Translations under genes and position numbers: made by a program
The notes under the pieces: model-generated
Databases searched by the model: none
What the model was told of the DNA's origin: nothing
The model's input: the letters and a program-made list of their open reading frames with translations, nothing else
DNA from: Adenanthera pavonina
Taxonomy: Eukaryota; Streptophyta; Magnoliopsida; Fabales; Fabaceae
Reading direction: 5' to 3'
Assembly: GCA_026686845.1 (NCBI GenBank)
Contig: JAIVEN010000028.1
Span: 2,309,001-2,373,000 of the forward strand
Length of the DNA: 64,000 nt
In this document: positions 32,432 through 45,420 of the stretch, piece by piece
How the letters are laid out: each line of letters opens with the position of its first letter
Numbering within the stretch: the first letter of the stretch is position 1

Positions 32432-33950
32432 AACAATGTAGGAGATCCACATCCATCTACGACGTCCACGTCCACATGCCAGTTCTTATTTGTAAAAAAG
32501 AATGAATTGCACTATTTCTTCTTCTGCTGGCTTCTAAGTAATTCTGCTTTATCTTATTTTAAGGTTTACTTCTTGTTGATACTGTGTTTTATGCTGTTTA
32601 GGAAATGTGATCGTCTGCTCGTCTACCTTGTTGTTTTCGTTTGCTTATATGTATGTTTGATTTGGAAAATATAATATGTGACTTTATTATTCTGCTTATA
32701 TATGTTGCTGCTTCAATCTTCCGAAATTTGTAAATAATATGAAGAAATTATATTATTTTCATACTTTCTCTTTACATATCTTTTCATATATAAATTCATC
32801 CATTGATTTTAATTTGAATGGTAAAGATTCCTTATTGTTAATTATATTTTGGAAAATATATTATTCATTTTAATAATAATTATTAATTAGTATTATAGAT
32901 TATTTTTAGGAAAATTTTATTCATAATAATAAATGTAAACTATTAAATTAAATATCTTATCCATTTATAAACTATTTTTTCAATCATTTGGCATTTATAA
33001 ATCCATTTTATATGTCATGTTAAGATTTTTCACATAAACCAATAAAAGTATTAAATTATGCTTTACTTATCACTATTTTTAATGAATGGTAGAATAATAA
33101 AGAAAATAATTAATGCTTCATTGATAATGTAAAACGAAAAATAATTTAGGACATTTAAAATTTTTTTAAAATGACAGATAAAATGAGATAGAGGGAGTAA
33201 TGCAGTATAGTTATGGATGATTAGATGTGCATACAACACAATAAGAAAGAAAGGCATATTATTATGTTACAGGCCTTTTATAATAGCATGATAACCATAA
33301 TGAAAAAAATTATCACCAATTATATTAATGTATTAAATAATGTATCAAATTTCTACTAAATCACATTAAATCCAATTTCAATTCCAAACAATAATTTCAA
33401 TTTAATCTATTCATTCAAATTTCAAATTGTCCCTCAAACAAGTAGTTAGGGTCCAATTTCTAACACTTGTGTATGAAGCAAATTTAACTCTTTGTCTCAG
33501 TAGATTAATTTCTGTTAGTGGGGATATCTGTTACAAAAAAAATTTTCAAATATCATTTAACTTAATAACTTGATGCATTTAAATTTTGAAATAAATCAAA
33601 GTGATAACCATATCAATCGTATCGGATGAATAATAAATTTAAACAAATCACTTTCAAAATTTTCTTGTTTAAACAAGATAATTGTGTGGTGTAGATACTT
33701 TTATATATTTATATATATATATAAATATATAAGAAAATAAATATTATTTGAAATATAACGGGCTAGGTTCTTTCATAATTAGTTTAATGATGTGAAAGTC
33801 TAAAATTGATATGTTGTACTTTCGACCTCTATTTTATACTATATAGGATAAAATAAGATGCTAACAAATAGTAAAACTGCACAATATTTTTTCTCACTTT
33901 TCTTGATAAAAAAGATGTGGTTATACAATGTTAATAATGAGTATAATAAG
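32432..33950. other. 3' flank of gene 3 and AT-rich spacer
   Basis: The first 200 bp look like a 3' UTR related to genes 1 and 2. From about 33066 to 33200 there is a Stowaway-like MITE remnant (ends AGAGGGAGTAA) related to 1728-2003. No genes. Confidence 0.4.
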
Positions 33951-34090
33951 ACAAGATATAATTGCAAATATAGTTAATTACTCAGCTCAATCCTCAAAAA
34001 CCAAAATCCAAAATATTACTAATAAATTAAGATTTTCAGGATTTTGGATTTAAGGATAACCTTTGTACAATAATAATAATGACTATACTA

Positions 34091-34845
34091 AAGTTTTGGA
34101 TTTTTGTTTTTTAGGATTGAGGAGAGTAATTGGCTAGATTTTCAATTAGGATTTGGATTATCTTCATGCATCTCTTTATATAAATTTTCTCCATTGATTG
34201 GGATCAATGACTGAGCAAAATAATATATAAATAGACAATATTTTTTATTTAATGATTTATATTTATTATTATAAGTCAAATTATTTTTAAAAAATAATTT
34301 ATAATACTTATTCATGGTCATTATAAAATGAATACTATATTTACTTTAAAGTAACAATTGCCAATTAGTGATTGTTATCATTCAAATCAAATCAACAAAT
34401 GAGATTGTGTATTGAGATAAAGTGTGAAAAGAATTCAAATTTTTGTAGGAATTATGTCTTTTTTATTATTCTCATTATTCTATCCAAAATCCTGAAAATC
34501 TTAATTTATTGATAAAGTTTTGGATTTTGGTTTTTCATGATTGAGGAGAGTAATTGACTAGATTTTCAATTAGGATTTGGATTATCTTCATACATCTCTT
34601 TATATGCAATTTTCTCCATTGGTTGGGATCTATGATTGAGCAAAATAGTCTATAAATTGACAATATATTTGATTTAATGATTTACATTTATTATTATAAG
34701 TAAAATTCTTTTAAAAAATAATTTATAATACTTATTTATGGTCATTATAAAATGAATAATATATTTACTTTAAAGTAATAATTGTCAATTAATGATTTTT
34801 ATCAGTCAAATCAAAACAACAAATGATTTTTGTAGGAATTATGTC
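34091..34845. repeat. Two direct copies of a ~340-bp unit
   Basis: The unit starting AAAGTTTTGGATTTT..GATTGAGGAGAGTAATTG runs 34091-34450 and again 34511-34845, with point changes. Short inverted versions of its start occur at 33980-34060. The block lies upstream of the SOT-2 promoter. Confidence 0.75.
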
Positions 34846-34899
34846 TTTTTTATTATACTCATTATTATTCTATAGCCACGAATTTGATAAATAATATTT

Positions 34900-35202
34900 A
34901 GTTTATTAAAAAATAAATAATATTTATAGGTTTTTCTTTTTTCACTGATTGGACCAAGTTAATCAATTATATTTGATTTCCAAAATATATTTCTTTGATA
35001 TTTGAAAAGTCATTATCATCATATCACTAAAAATATTTAATTCAAAAGATAATCATCAAAATTAATTTATCAAAATCTTTGGGGGAACTGTCAACATTGA
35101 TGTGGCCCCTGTGAGGGGAAAGATGCCCAAGACTTTGACTTTTTCCTTTGGTCTCAAACATTATATATACCCATCATCAATCTCACTACCTTCATCATAT
35201 CG
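34900..35202 (+). promoter_or_regulatory. SOT-2 upstream region, homologous to SOT-3 promoter
   Basis: It aligns with 48100-48490: CACTGATTGGACCAAGTTAAT, then ATTGATGTGGC, GGGGAAAGATGCCCAAGACTTT, and a TATATATA box at 35162-35169. The same upstream text recurs before SOT-3, so both genes once shared a promoter. Confidence 0.65.
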
Positions 35203-35204
35203 TA

Positions 35205-35467
35205 CTCCTTTCGGTCCCATTTATAAGATGTTATTTTGAAAATTTGTTTAGTCCTACTTATAAAGTGTTGTTTTATTTTTTTGATTGAATTTCCTTCCTT
35301 ACCCTTTATTTAATAACTTTTTTTATCTCGTAAATTGTTCCAATCTTTAATTAGTAGGGGTAAGATTGGAAGTTTATACTATTTTTTTATAAATTTAAGA
35401 ATATAATTATGTTTTCTTAATACTCGTGCAATGAAAAACAACATCTTATAAATGGGACCGGAGTGAG
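35205..35467. mobile_element. Stowaway-type MITE in the leader of SOT-2
   Basis: The 263-bp element has inverted ends CTC(C/A)(T/C)T(T/C)CGGTCCC..TTTATAAGATGTT and is flanked by TA on both sides (35203-35204 and 35468-35469), the Tc1/mariner target duplication. Its right end is about 14 bp from the SOT-2 start codon. The SOT-3 leader lacks it. Confidence 0.85.
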
Positions 35468-35481
35468 TATATAATATAGCC

Positions 35482-36342
35482 ATGGCAATTGAAAACTCTC
35501 AAGCCTCTGATCTTCCTGTTCTTCCCGATCACCAACCAGAAGCTAATGAAGACCTATCTCAAGAATCCCAAGATCTCATTGCCTCCTTATTTGCCACCCC
35601 ATTTCCGGTACCCCAAGAGGATATTGCAAGGAATCCTCAATTGTCAGAATCACTTCCAAGCCCATGATTCTGACATCCTCCCGGTCACATCACCAAAATC
35701 TGGCGCTACCTGACTCAAAGCCCTCGTTTTCGCCATTACCAATCGCAAGATCCATTATCCAAGCCAAATCCCAGACGCAGACCAAATTGGTAACCCTCAC
35801 CCTCTCCTCACTACAAACCCTCACGATCTCGTACCCTTCTTAGAGGTCCAACTATACCTGACAGAAAACCTACCGGATCTGAGCTCATTTCCGGTACCGA
35901 GGATCTTTGCGAGCCATCTCCCATACGTTTCATTGCCGGAGTGCACAAAGCAATCAGGGTGTAAGATAGTGTACCTGTGTAGAAATCCTAAAGACCTATT
36001 TGTCTCACTCTGGCACTTCAAAAATAGACTTATACCAAAAACCAAGGGTCTGATTCGATCGAAGATTCCTTTGAGGATTTTTGCCGTGGGACGTTTTGGG
36101 AACACGTGTTGGGGTACTACAAGAAGAGTTTAGAGAGGTCAGGGAAAGTAATGTTCTTGAGATTTGAGGATCTGAAGAACAAGCCAGTTCAGACTTTGAA
36201 GGACCTAGCTAACTTCATAGGATATGGATTTTCAGAGGAGGAAGAAAATGGTGATGTTGTGGGTGATATATTGAAGTTTTGTAGTTTTGAGAATTTGAGC
36301 AATCTGAAAGTGAATAAAAACCATTTTGGACAATATATTTAG
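35482..36342 (+). pseudogene. Sulfotransferase SOT-2, broken
   Basis: Very close to SOT-1, sharing its short N-terminus and its missing VSIYGP stretch. Start ATG at 35482 with the same first residues as SOT-3 (MA.ENS). Lesions: a 17-bp deletion near 35602 shifts the frame just before the CQYQGFW-equivalent; the phosphosulfate-loop Trp codon is TGA (35711-35713) and the neighbouring Thr is Ala; a net 4-bp loss near 36040-36050 shifts the frame again; and the last ~50 codons, including the RRGEVGDWKN PAPS motif, are replaced from about 36321 by unrelated sequence. The SHLPY and RNPKDLFVS motifs are still readable. It cannot make an active enzyme. Confidence 0.9.
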
Positions 36343-39300
36343 AAATAAATGCAATGAAATTATTTTTTTTTTATCAAAATTTGAAACTTAAGTTGCAACA
36401 AATGGCACTTGAAAAAAAGAAAAGTTATTGGGGAAAATTAACGAAGAAATTGTGCTTATTGCGGGATAGATAGATTCCAAGGTGAAATTTTGGGACAATG
36501 GTGTATGCTTCAGCTACCTTAAAGTCACATATATCATTAACAATATCTCTTATCAGTACATATACATAGTTATCGATATCAATTGCATCCATACTTATTT
36601 TTGTCTTGTATAACTTCTGTTCTAAGAGCAATGCAGATAGCGTCTGTACATATTTACACAGAGCCTCTACTTCTAAAAACAACAAAACCATTCAAACAAT
36701 TTAATAAACATCATATATATATATAGAGAAGATATGTGGATGAATCAGTTACAGGGTCCTCTAATATAATAAACGACAGTTAATAAGTGATTGAGATGCT
36801 GCATCAAAGGAAATTGTCGTTACGATGATGAGAGAAATTGTCCATAAAGTTCCCCAGGCATCACAGTTGAAAGCTTGAACAAAAGGGTCTTAGCACACAC
36901 AAATCACACTATTGAACCAATGAAATTAGTCCCCTTTTATGTTAAGGTCGATGCCTCTCCACACTGTTATCAATTCTCATGTACCTAAAAAAGAACTAAG
37001 GCTCAGATCATTTGAAAAGCAAACAGTTCAGGGCTCTTGTTCAGGTAGGACAGATTGATAATTCTTTGCAATTGAGTGTATCATGGAGCAAGTCTGTTTT
37101 ATGAAACTCCTAAACATAACAGTATTTCTTGCACAAGAGATCAAACAGGAAAAAGATTAAAAGTTGTGTTCATCAACTGGAAAAAGACCAACCAAACAAC
37201 ATCTGAGGAACTATTTATACATATCATTGTTCCAAATTGGAAGACGCTCAATCAATAGGGAGTCTCCAAATGGATCTGGTTGGGTGATATTGCAAAATGT
37301 ATGCCTTTATAAATCTCAAAAATTTTATATCAGTAAAGTTTCATTTTTTACAGCCAAAAAGACATTTGACAGGAACCTGATCAGTACCTTCTCTTATGCT
37401 AGCACTACTCCTCACAGCAAAAAGGACATTTGAACTGAAAGCAAATTCCCTTTTTTCCCATATCCTTGTCCACAATTCCTCTATCTGCATGCATCAAATG
37501 TATCTAGTATCTAATAACAATTGCACAATAATACATTTGCTAATTGATTTCAGTCCAAAAAGCCAGGTTTAACCCACCAAAAAAAAACCTATCTTTAGAG
37601 AACAAAGTTCCAAATTTTCCGTTATCCTTTAGTTAGTTCCAATAAAATGAAGATGAACCTAGTTCATTGCCAAATGGCAATGCTTATCCATATGCATATT
37701 AATAGTTAGTAAATTCCCCCAATTGATACAATAAACTCGTGCTTTTCCCACGTCAAAACTCTAGAACATACCAGAATTGCTGTTACAATATTCCCAAACA
37801 AAAAAAAATTAAAATTGATCAAACACTCAATTCAGAAACAATTTCAAAAGCTAGTTATGTAGCCAACTTAAGAAAGTTAGTGTGATGCAATTTATGAACT
37901 AAACATGAGCACACTAAAACATGTGTTAATTGCTGGGTGGGTTGGATGATTAGATAAAGAGGTTGTATTGCAGGAAGAAGTGGATGTAGACTTGTCCAGA
38001 ACAGACCATATAACCTGGACATATTCAAGCCAGATCCCATCACTTCACCATGAAGTTCCATTCCTCGGTTCTCTTGCTCTGCAAAATCACAACCCAAATC
38101 AATCAATACAGCCATATATGATAATTGATATATGTAGATTCAGAACGCAAACAGACCTGGTTGAGACTTTTAGGGATGTCCTATCTGTTGGAGGGTGGTG
38201 GTTATAGAAAGTGCAAGCTTTTCTGAATTGGGTTGTGATAAACATTTACCGCTTAGCACATAGAAAAAAACAATACCAATCTATAGCAACTGATTATATG
38301 GGATTCATTCAAACATTTACAGCTTAGCGCATAGTATTTCAAGAGAACATAAGTTATGAATAAAGAGGTTTGTTTAAATGGGAAGAATATTGGTAACCTT
38401 TGAATGATATCATATCATGGAGACATCTTTAAATGGTATTATCAACCATTGTCCGAGGTGACTTACACCAACACTAAAAGTAAATTCTAACATTAAATTC
38501 AGATTATAAGAGTAAACTCAAAAAATTAGATTAAACTTATATTTCTTTTTCAAATCACATTTAAAAAAACAAAATATATAAATTGCAACATTTTTTGTTT
38601 CAATCCTGGTTACAAAGCATGATTTTTCAACTGAAGCTTGTGAGCCAGCTAACTATATAATATAAAAATTTGAGAAAGCAAACTGTCAAATTAATTAGAA
38701 AGCTAACCATCTAATTAATTATAATATCAAATTAATTTGCAAGTAAATACAACGAAGAAATTTTAAATTCGACTGCATTTATTTAGATATTTAAAGTAGA
38801 AGTATAACTAACTAAAAGATAGATAGAAAATCTAAACCAAATCCAATTCCAAAGTTGCATAATATAGTGCACAGTCATTATGGAATTATTTCATAGGATA
38901 AAGAACTATGTACAAAACTCACTTTTTCAGCTTATGTTACTTGTCAATACCCAGGTATACATAGAAAAGAAAGTCCAGTGAGCTCGTGACATCCCTTAAG
39001 TGACTTTACAAAATTTCAGCTAGATGCTGCCAAAAAGCAATCTAAATCTGACTCCAATGTCCTTGACAGCTCTTTGCTATAGGGGATTGAATACCCACTG
39101 TTATTTTAGATTAAATTAATGAATTCCAAAGGAAATGATTTGGCAAGTGCAAAGATGTAAAATTGCTTGCTTACTGTTCAAATATACTGCACGTCTATCA
39201 AGCATCTCCATTTTCATTTAGGCCATCTGTGGGGATCCAAATAATGCATTCCAATCACTAAACCACCATTGCACCTGCTAGATAGGAAGAAACTGTTATA

Positions 39301-42262
39301 ATCATCACAAGGAAGAATTGTTTGTAAAGGAAGACATAAAGACTTACACGGATATAGTTGTTTACCTTGTTTCCTGAGATTCATCCATTTCAAATTTCAT
39401 CTTGAATCCTGTTTCAATGGTCATTGGATTCTTGATGCTTTTGGCATATTTTTTGTAGGTCTCAACAAACTTTGCACGTATAAAAAGCAACCATTTTCTC
39501 ATGTATTAAAACACGACTAACTGATTGAATGCATCTAATTCACAGGTAAGTATATAAAGTACATATACTGTTTTTATACCATAAAATGAGTCAATTCACA
39601 AGTATAGAGAAAAGCATTCAAGTGAAGCATCATTCATAATTCATAACTTGCAGACAAAGTACATGTTTTTCATGAAAATTTATCAGGTCAAATCTGCCAA
39701 GAAAGCTGCCATGCTTATCCCAAAAGTTCTGATCTCATGTTTTTATTATAGAACATTCACAAGCCCCATAATAAAAACATTAGATTAGAATAGATATTCC
39801 ACAACACAATACAACCAACAAATGTTTAAAAAACCAAAACCAAATGTTGTGCAATATAGTGTTCAGCACACAGAAGGAAAACTTGGAACAGGAACATATA
39901 TTTGATCGTAATGTTCAGAATTAATACTAGAATACCTTAATTATAGAATTGGATGTAAGCAAAAAACATAAAAGGCCCACTAAGCACTTGAATCAGTTTG
40001 GATAATGAATCAAGATCCCATTTGCACTAAAACATTAAAAATTTAAAGCCTTTTTCCCAAGCTATATAGTGATTGAGCCACATATAAAAATCGGAAACCC
40101 ATATATAAGAACAGCTCAAAGAAAAACATAATAATAAAGTTGTAAATATGCAGTTACAACTCCAAATAGAAAACCATATTAAGAATAGCTCAGAGAAAAA
40201 ACAAAATACCAAAAGGGGGTAGAAGTGAAAGCTTCACATATGTGAAACCAAGTACCAAGACTAACCCAGCTATGAAAGCTTCAAAACAAAGATCAAAACA
40301 AAAAGAGGGCAACGAATTTGCTAAGAACTATTTGCTTTTGTCCTATGCAATGGATCATCATAATTGTTGGTTCCTCACCTGCAAGATTTCACCATGAATC
40401 CTAGATATCATGAACCGAAAACATTAACAAATATCAAGACAAATGAAGCTGCAATCAAGTTGAACAAACGTAGACGTGCCATTGTGAAAACATGAGGGTG
40501 CAATCAAGTTCAAGCCTACACAACCAGCTTTAGGTGACACCAACAAAACCTGAAAATTGGGTTTGATAAAAAAATAGTTCAGTATTTATCATTATTATCT
40601 GACAAAAAAAAAAAAAAAGGGTATCTGAGTTCTCCCGCAGGACCAAACCCCACTTCAATGTCAATCATGAGTTCAGATTCCAAAAAATCTGCCATATTCT
40701 CTCTGAAACTCTTCATGTAGTCACTATATAGCTGACTCAGACAAGCAATTTAAGCACGTAAAGAAAGCAAATTAAGTATCCAAAACTAACGTGTGATGTT
40801 CATTTGTTTGATTCCCATAAATTATTTCCAAAAAGAGAGCATAATTCATGCATGCAACGAATGTTGAAAAGCCAACCAAGAGAAGCAGGGTCTTCTCAGT
40901 TATAAAGCAATTGGTTACCAGCAAATGGCAATTGCCTTCCGAAATAACAACTTCCAACCAAAGTTAAATCCCTACCAACAACACTTCCTCCCTGATCTCA
41001 TGTTTGGATTATGTAATATAGAATTCCATGGTATTTCACATTCTTTGTTTGGATAAGCCTATTTAACTTTTTCCTGAACTTCGAATTTAGACCACAAAAC
41101 AATTGATAAATTGATAAGATTAGAATTTACAACTTAATAAGTGATCAAGCATCAAAGAATATAATTTTCAAGTTATTTAAAATTTTGCACAGACATAAAT
41201 ACGTAAGCATTTACATATAAGTATATTAAACAGGATCCTAAGTATATAGTGCAGCACAAGGTATAATAGAAGAGAGAAGACTGACAGAGCTTTTTAACAT
41301 TGGAAGCTGTTCGACCACACATCCGTAGTCTATCTTTCTCCAGTTGCAAGTCAAGGATTTACTTTGTATAAAAGAGAATCCAAATTAAAACATATATACA
41401 TGGACATTAGATTTGCAAATGAACATTGATTAATCACCACAAACACACACACATATTCCACCTATTTTGGTGGAAAATCAAATTCTTCCAAAATTACTTG
41501 ACTAAATTATTCCAGTGATTTAATCATTCATTCACTCCTAATACAACCAAAAAAATTCTGATAAAGTAATTTAAATACATAAAAAAATTTAAAATACCCC
41601 ATCCAAACACAGACAAACACCCAATGATTGTGTCGTCTCTCTTAACAATGGAATTGGAGCTTCGCATATCTCCTGTGTGCTCATAACTAAAGTTCTACAC
41701 AAAATTCCTGTTTCAAGTTTGTCCAGTATGGTTAAAGATTTTTCAGCCTTTGAAGACTGATGTCATAGATCATTGCACTCTTCAACAAACCCAATAAGGG
41801 CTAAATGGCATAACAACCGAACCAGTAGTTAAAACTAAGATGATAACAACTAAACTAAATAATGTGTTTGTTCAGAAATCAACAAATTAGTGAATGCATA
41901 TATATCATGATAAAAACATAAAAGCACGGAAGGTGACCAGAGGCAAATTAAAGAACTATGCTTACCGAGTACTGCAGTTAGCATTCATACTGTACATGTT
42001 TTCTTCTCTATGGCCTCAATATAATTGAAGAAAATGCTACTTCTTTATTCCCTCTACAGTCGGACCCAGCTCAGCCCCTAATGATGTCTATCTAAAGCAA
42101 AAAAAATGGCCAACCTCAGAGAAGATTAAAAATTCCAAGATCAAGGTGACAAACAATACATCCCCTGAAATTTAAGATAACAATGAATATAAATTAGTCT
42201 GCTAAAGCAATGTTATGACCTGACTTTGCCAGAGTGATTCATCCAACCACCTTAATGTCTAA
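36338..42262. repeat. Segmental duplication copy B
   Basis: Same order and orientation as 7833-16252 minus the 2.5-kb LTR. It begins directly at the truncated 3' end of SOT-2, whereas in copy A some 6.8 kb separate SOT-1 from the duplicated sequence. No intact gene is supported. An 88-codon open frame on the minus strand at 36425-36691 is broken in copy A and is not called. Confidence 0.85.
39364..39480 (-). pseudogene. Possible ARF exon relic, copy B
   Basis: This is the homologue of the copy A relic. Here the end reads FEMDESQETR before the GT donor, which fits the ARF pattern better, so the single extra base in copy A is probably derived. No other ARF exons are evident. Confidence 0.35.
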
Positions 42263-45180
42263 CTTTTTAATGTTAAAGTGGAATCAGGAAAACTTACAAG
42301 GAAAACTAAGTGGGGGCCATATTATAAGAAACTTCCCCGATGTTTACCAAGTGGGTGGGGTTCCATGACTAGAACAACTCAAGTAGCACGAACAACACTC
42401 AAAAAAGCAATCCCTGTGTATAATAAGCAATTAATAAAAGGAAGGAAAATAATATTTTTTTAAATATAGCCATCATAAGTCTTTTTTGGTTGCCAGAAAT
42501 TGCATTAAAAATGTAATTTGATCCCGACCCTATGAAAATTCAACACCCACGACTTCTTCTGTTTTTTTTTACAGTAAAACCCAAAAATCTAGTAACTCAA
42601 AAGATTACTTTTGTGTTTTCTTTCTGTGGAGCCAAACATAAATTTAAAAAAAAGAAAATAAAACTTCACCAGTGATCTTGTCGTCACCGTTGACACCGTC
42701 TTAGGTTTGAAACACTCTTTCTGCACTTCGGAGACGAACCCATTGGGTCTCATGCCAAAGCAAGGAGGATTGAATGTTCACATGTACTCTTCATGGTTCA
42801 AAATCTCTCTTCCTCCGTCTTCTCACAATGATAGACCAAGTCTCACACCCACAATGTAATTCCTTGACAAGATCATGTTCAGCCTCCTCCATCCTGAATA
42901 GAAAACCTGCGTACATGCCAACACACTTGTAAGTCTATAAAAGCTAAGTATGAACAAAGCAGAATAAAAAAAAAAAAAAGGAAAAAAGGCAACTTAGGAC
43001 TGGGAGGAAAAATATTTGCTAATTAGAACTCCAAGTGAAAATTTTCGAGTATGAGAAACTAAAATTTTGAAAATACTGATTTGAAAATATTTTGTTTATC
43101 AAATCTTAATTGTCTTTTTCCCAATAAAAAATATATATATATCTAGAAGTACACTGTTGCCCCGTGGAAAGAACAACCTGAAACCTCCTGGCAGATGAGA
43201 TGAAATTTATTTTTGACCGCTCGTATAAATAGACGTAGTCTCTAACAATTCGTTTAATTTGTTTAAAAACCTCCAAAATTAAGTGCAGTGGTCATTTGAA
43301 TCTGAGCAGGGACAACCGAGTTAAGTACCACCGATCAGGCTCCATTTTTTGATCTGTCTTAATTAACTTGAGCATAGAAAAATGATACAGCTTACAGGAG
43401 ATAAGAACATCTGGGAAAATAATGCAGGTGGAAAAAATTAATCAATCATCAATCATTATGATTTATACATTCTCGACGCATTGGACTCCCTAGAGTCCCG
43501 CCAGAAATATAATTTTTTCATAAGAATTGAAAAATTGAAAAAATCTTATCAACGGTGCGGCTTATCCAGATTATATTGTTTTATAATAGATTCAAGAGAG
43601 CTACTGTGTACCCTTCCATTTTCAACACAATTTCTTGAGAGCTATCAAATTCACATTCTCGTAGATTTTTTTCTGTGAGAAGCACTGTTCGAAAGACATT
43701 CTCATAGCCTGTTACCCATGAGAAACATGTTTGGTCATGAAAATTCAAAGGAGACATGTTACTCACAAACACGAAGCAGTGAGAATTTTGTCATGAATTT
43801 ATTGCTCTTTTCTTATGGATTTTGTCTATGAAAAATATGCTATATTGATATAGCGTACTAGACGCTAAAATAACTATTGAGACAGTTAAATGTTTCAAAT
43901 AAGAGTTCAGCTATATATAATACCAATTGGAAAATGTCACCTAGAGGGGATTAGAATAGGTGATATATTAAATCAGTAAATTGTAAAATGGTGAACAAGT
44001 AACATATTGTCATGATCTGCTAGATATTAACTAAAATGTCAATAAATACAGAAAGATATAAGAGTGAGAAAAGAAAGAAAACCCTATAAAGAGATTTATC
44101 TTCGACCTACATAGGTCCAATCCCACATTTAGAAACCTCAAGAGATTTTTCTACTATAAAAGCAAATTACAAATGAATGTTCTGACGGGTCTGAAAACGA
44201 AAACAAGGTTTCCTATTTTTCTCAGACTATAGGGTTTTCTAAGCTTACCCTCAACTTTACATGTTTTCACAAGCTCACATAAAATTTAACTTAATTTTCA
44301 CAAGCTATCCTCAAATTTTTCTCACAAGCTCACACTAGCTAGCCTTAGAGTTTCCAATTCACGTTATATATTCTCTTCTGAAATATTTTTGAGTGCTTGG
44401 CAGGATTTCTTTAATAATCAACATTGATCCCTTCCAAAGACTGTTGAACTAGCCCTTAGATAGAATTGCTCCATTTAGTGCTTCATCATGATTTGTTTCA
44501 AAATATTTCGCCCCTTCCTAAAATATGTGGTTTTAGGATTTTTAAGATTTTCATAATTTTTTTCCTACTAAGATTCTTATAATATTTATCACTTTAAAAT
44601 ATTGATAAAGTATTAATTATATTTTTTACTATTTTATCCCTTATTAATACTTTTAATTCTTTCTTAGTATATATGTGTAAAACAAATTTAAATTAGAGAT
44701 ATTTTAGTAAAATATTATTAAATTTTACAACAATTACATGGAAATGGTACCTTATATGAACCATGATTTTTTCCTTAAAAGTATCCATTCTTCCAAGTAC
44801 GATCAATGTCTCTATTTTTTTTTTTATCAACAATGGTCATTTTCCTTTTGCTGTAGTGTAGATATCCATTTGAGTTTGCACTAATTCTTCCATATCTAAG
44901 ATTATATTGAAATCGTTAAGTATGATATCTTTCATAAGTTCCACATGATTCTCCTTCTTTATTATTGGTGTTAATTAATATTTGCTCTAATCATCAATAA
45001 ATGCTCTCCTATGCTGATGTGTTGCCATAGCATTTGCTCTTCATGCATGAAGTATTGATGCAAATCCTTCAATTTCTTACATATTCAATTTTGTAAATAT
45101 CACATTCTCAATGATTGATTCTTGCCTTTCAGTGCTTTGACTGCTTGACTAATGCATATTTATTGCTTATCCACCATTAT
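42263..45180. other. Spacer without recognised genes
   Basis: Around 42660-42900 the minus strand has GC-richer, coding-like sequence (KELHCGCETWSIIVRRRRKRDF) that stops soon and matches nothing I recognise. The remainder is AT-rich. A short AT microsatellite lies near 43128-43142. Confidence 0.35.
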
Positions 45181-45187
45181 CGGCAAG

Positions 45188-45420
45188 AGAAAAAATCATT
45201 GAACTATTTTCTTTGAAAAATCAAAATCCAAGACTTTTTCCAGGAGAGATATTAACAGTAAATGATAATTTTAAGCTTTTCCTTTTTCACTTATCTGATC
45301 AAGTTAATTATTTAGATCTGATTTCCAAAAGAGAAAAAAAAGTACTAAAAATATTTTCGTCAAAAGATAATAATTGAAATTTAATTTTGGAACAGAATGA
45401 TATAAATCTCCGATATGAAA
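45188..45420. repeat. SOT-promoter-like dispersed repeat, copy 1
   Basis: It shares AAATCAAAATCCAAGACTTT, a TTTTTCACTTATCTGATCAAGTTAATTA stretch and GATTTCCAAAAGAG with 47330-47600 and 47985-48220. Same orientation as the SOT-3 upstream region. Confidence 0.65.

Noticed and set aside
36425..36691. 88-codon minus-strand frame in duplication copy B
   Set aside because: The homologous stretch in copy A (about 7915-8185) is broken by indels; no motif or start context supports a gene.
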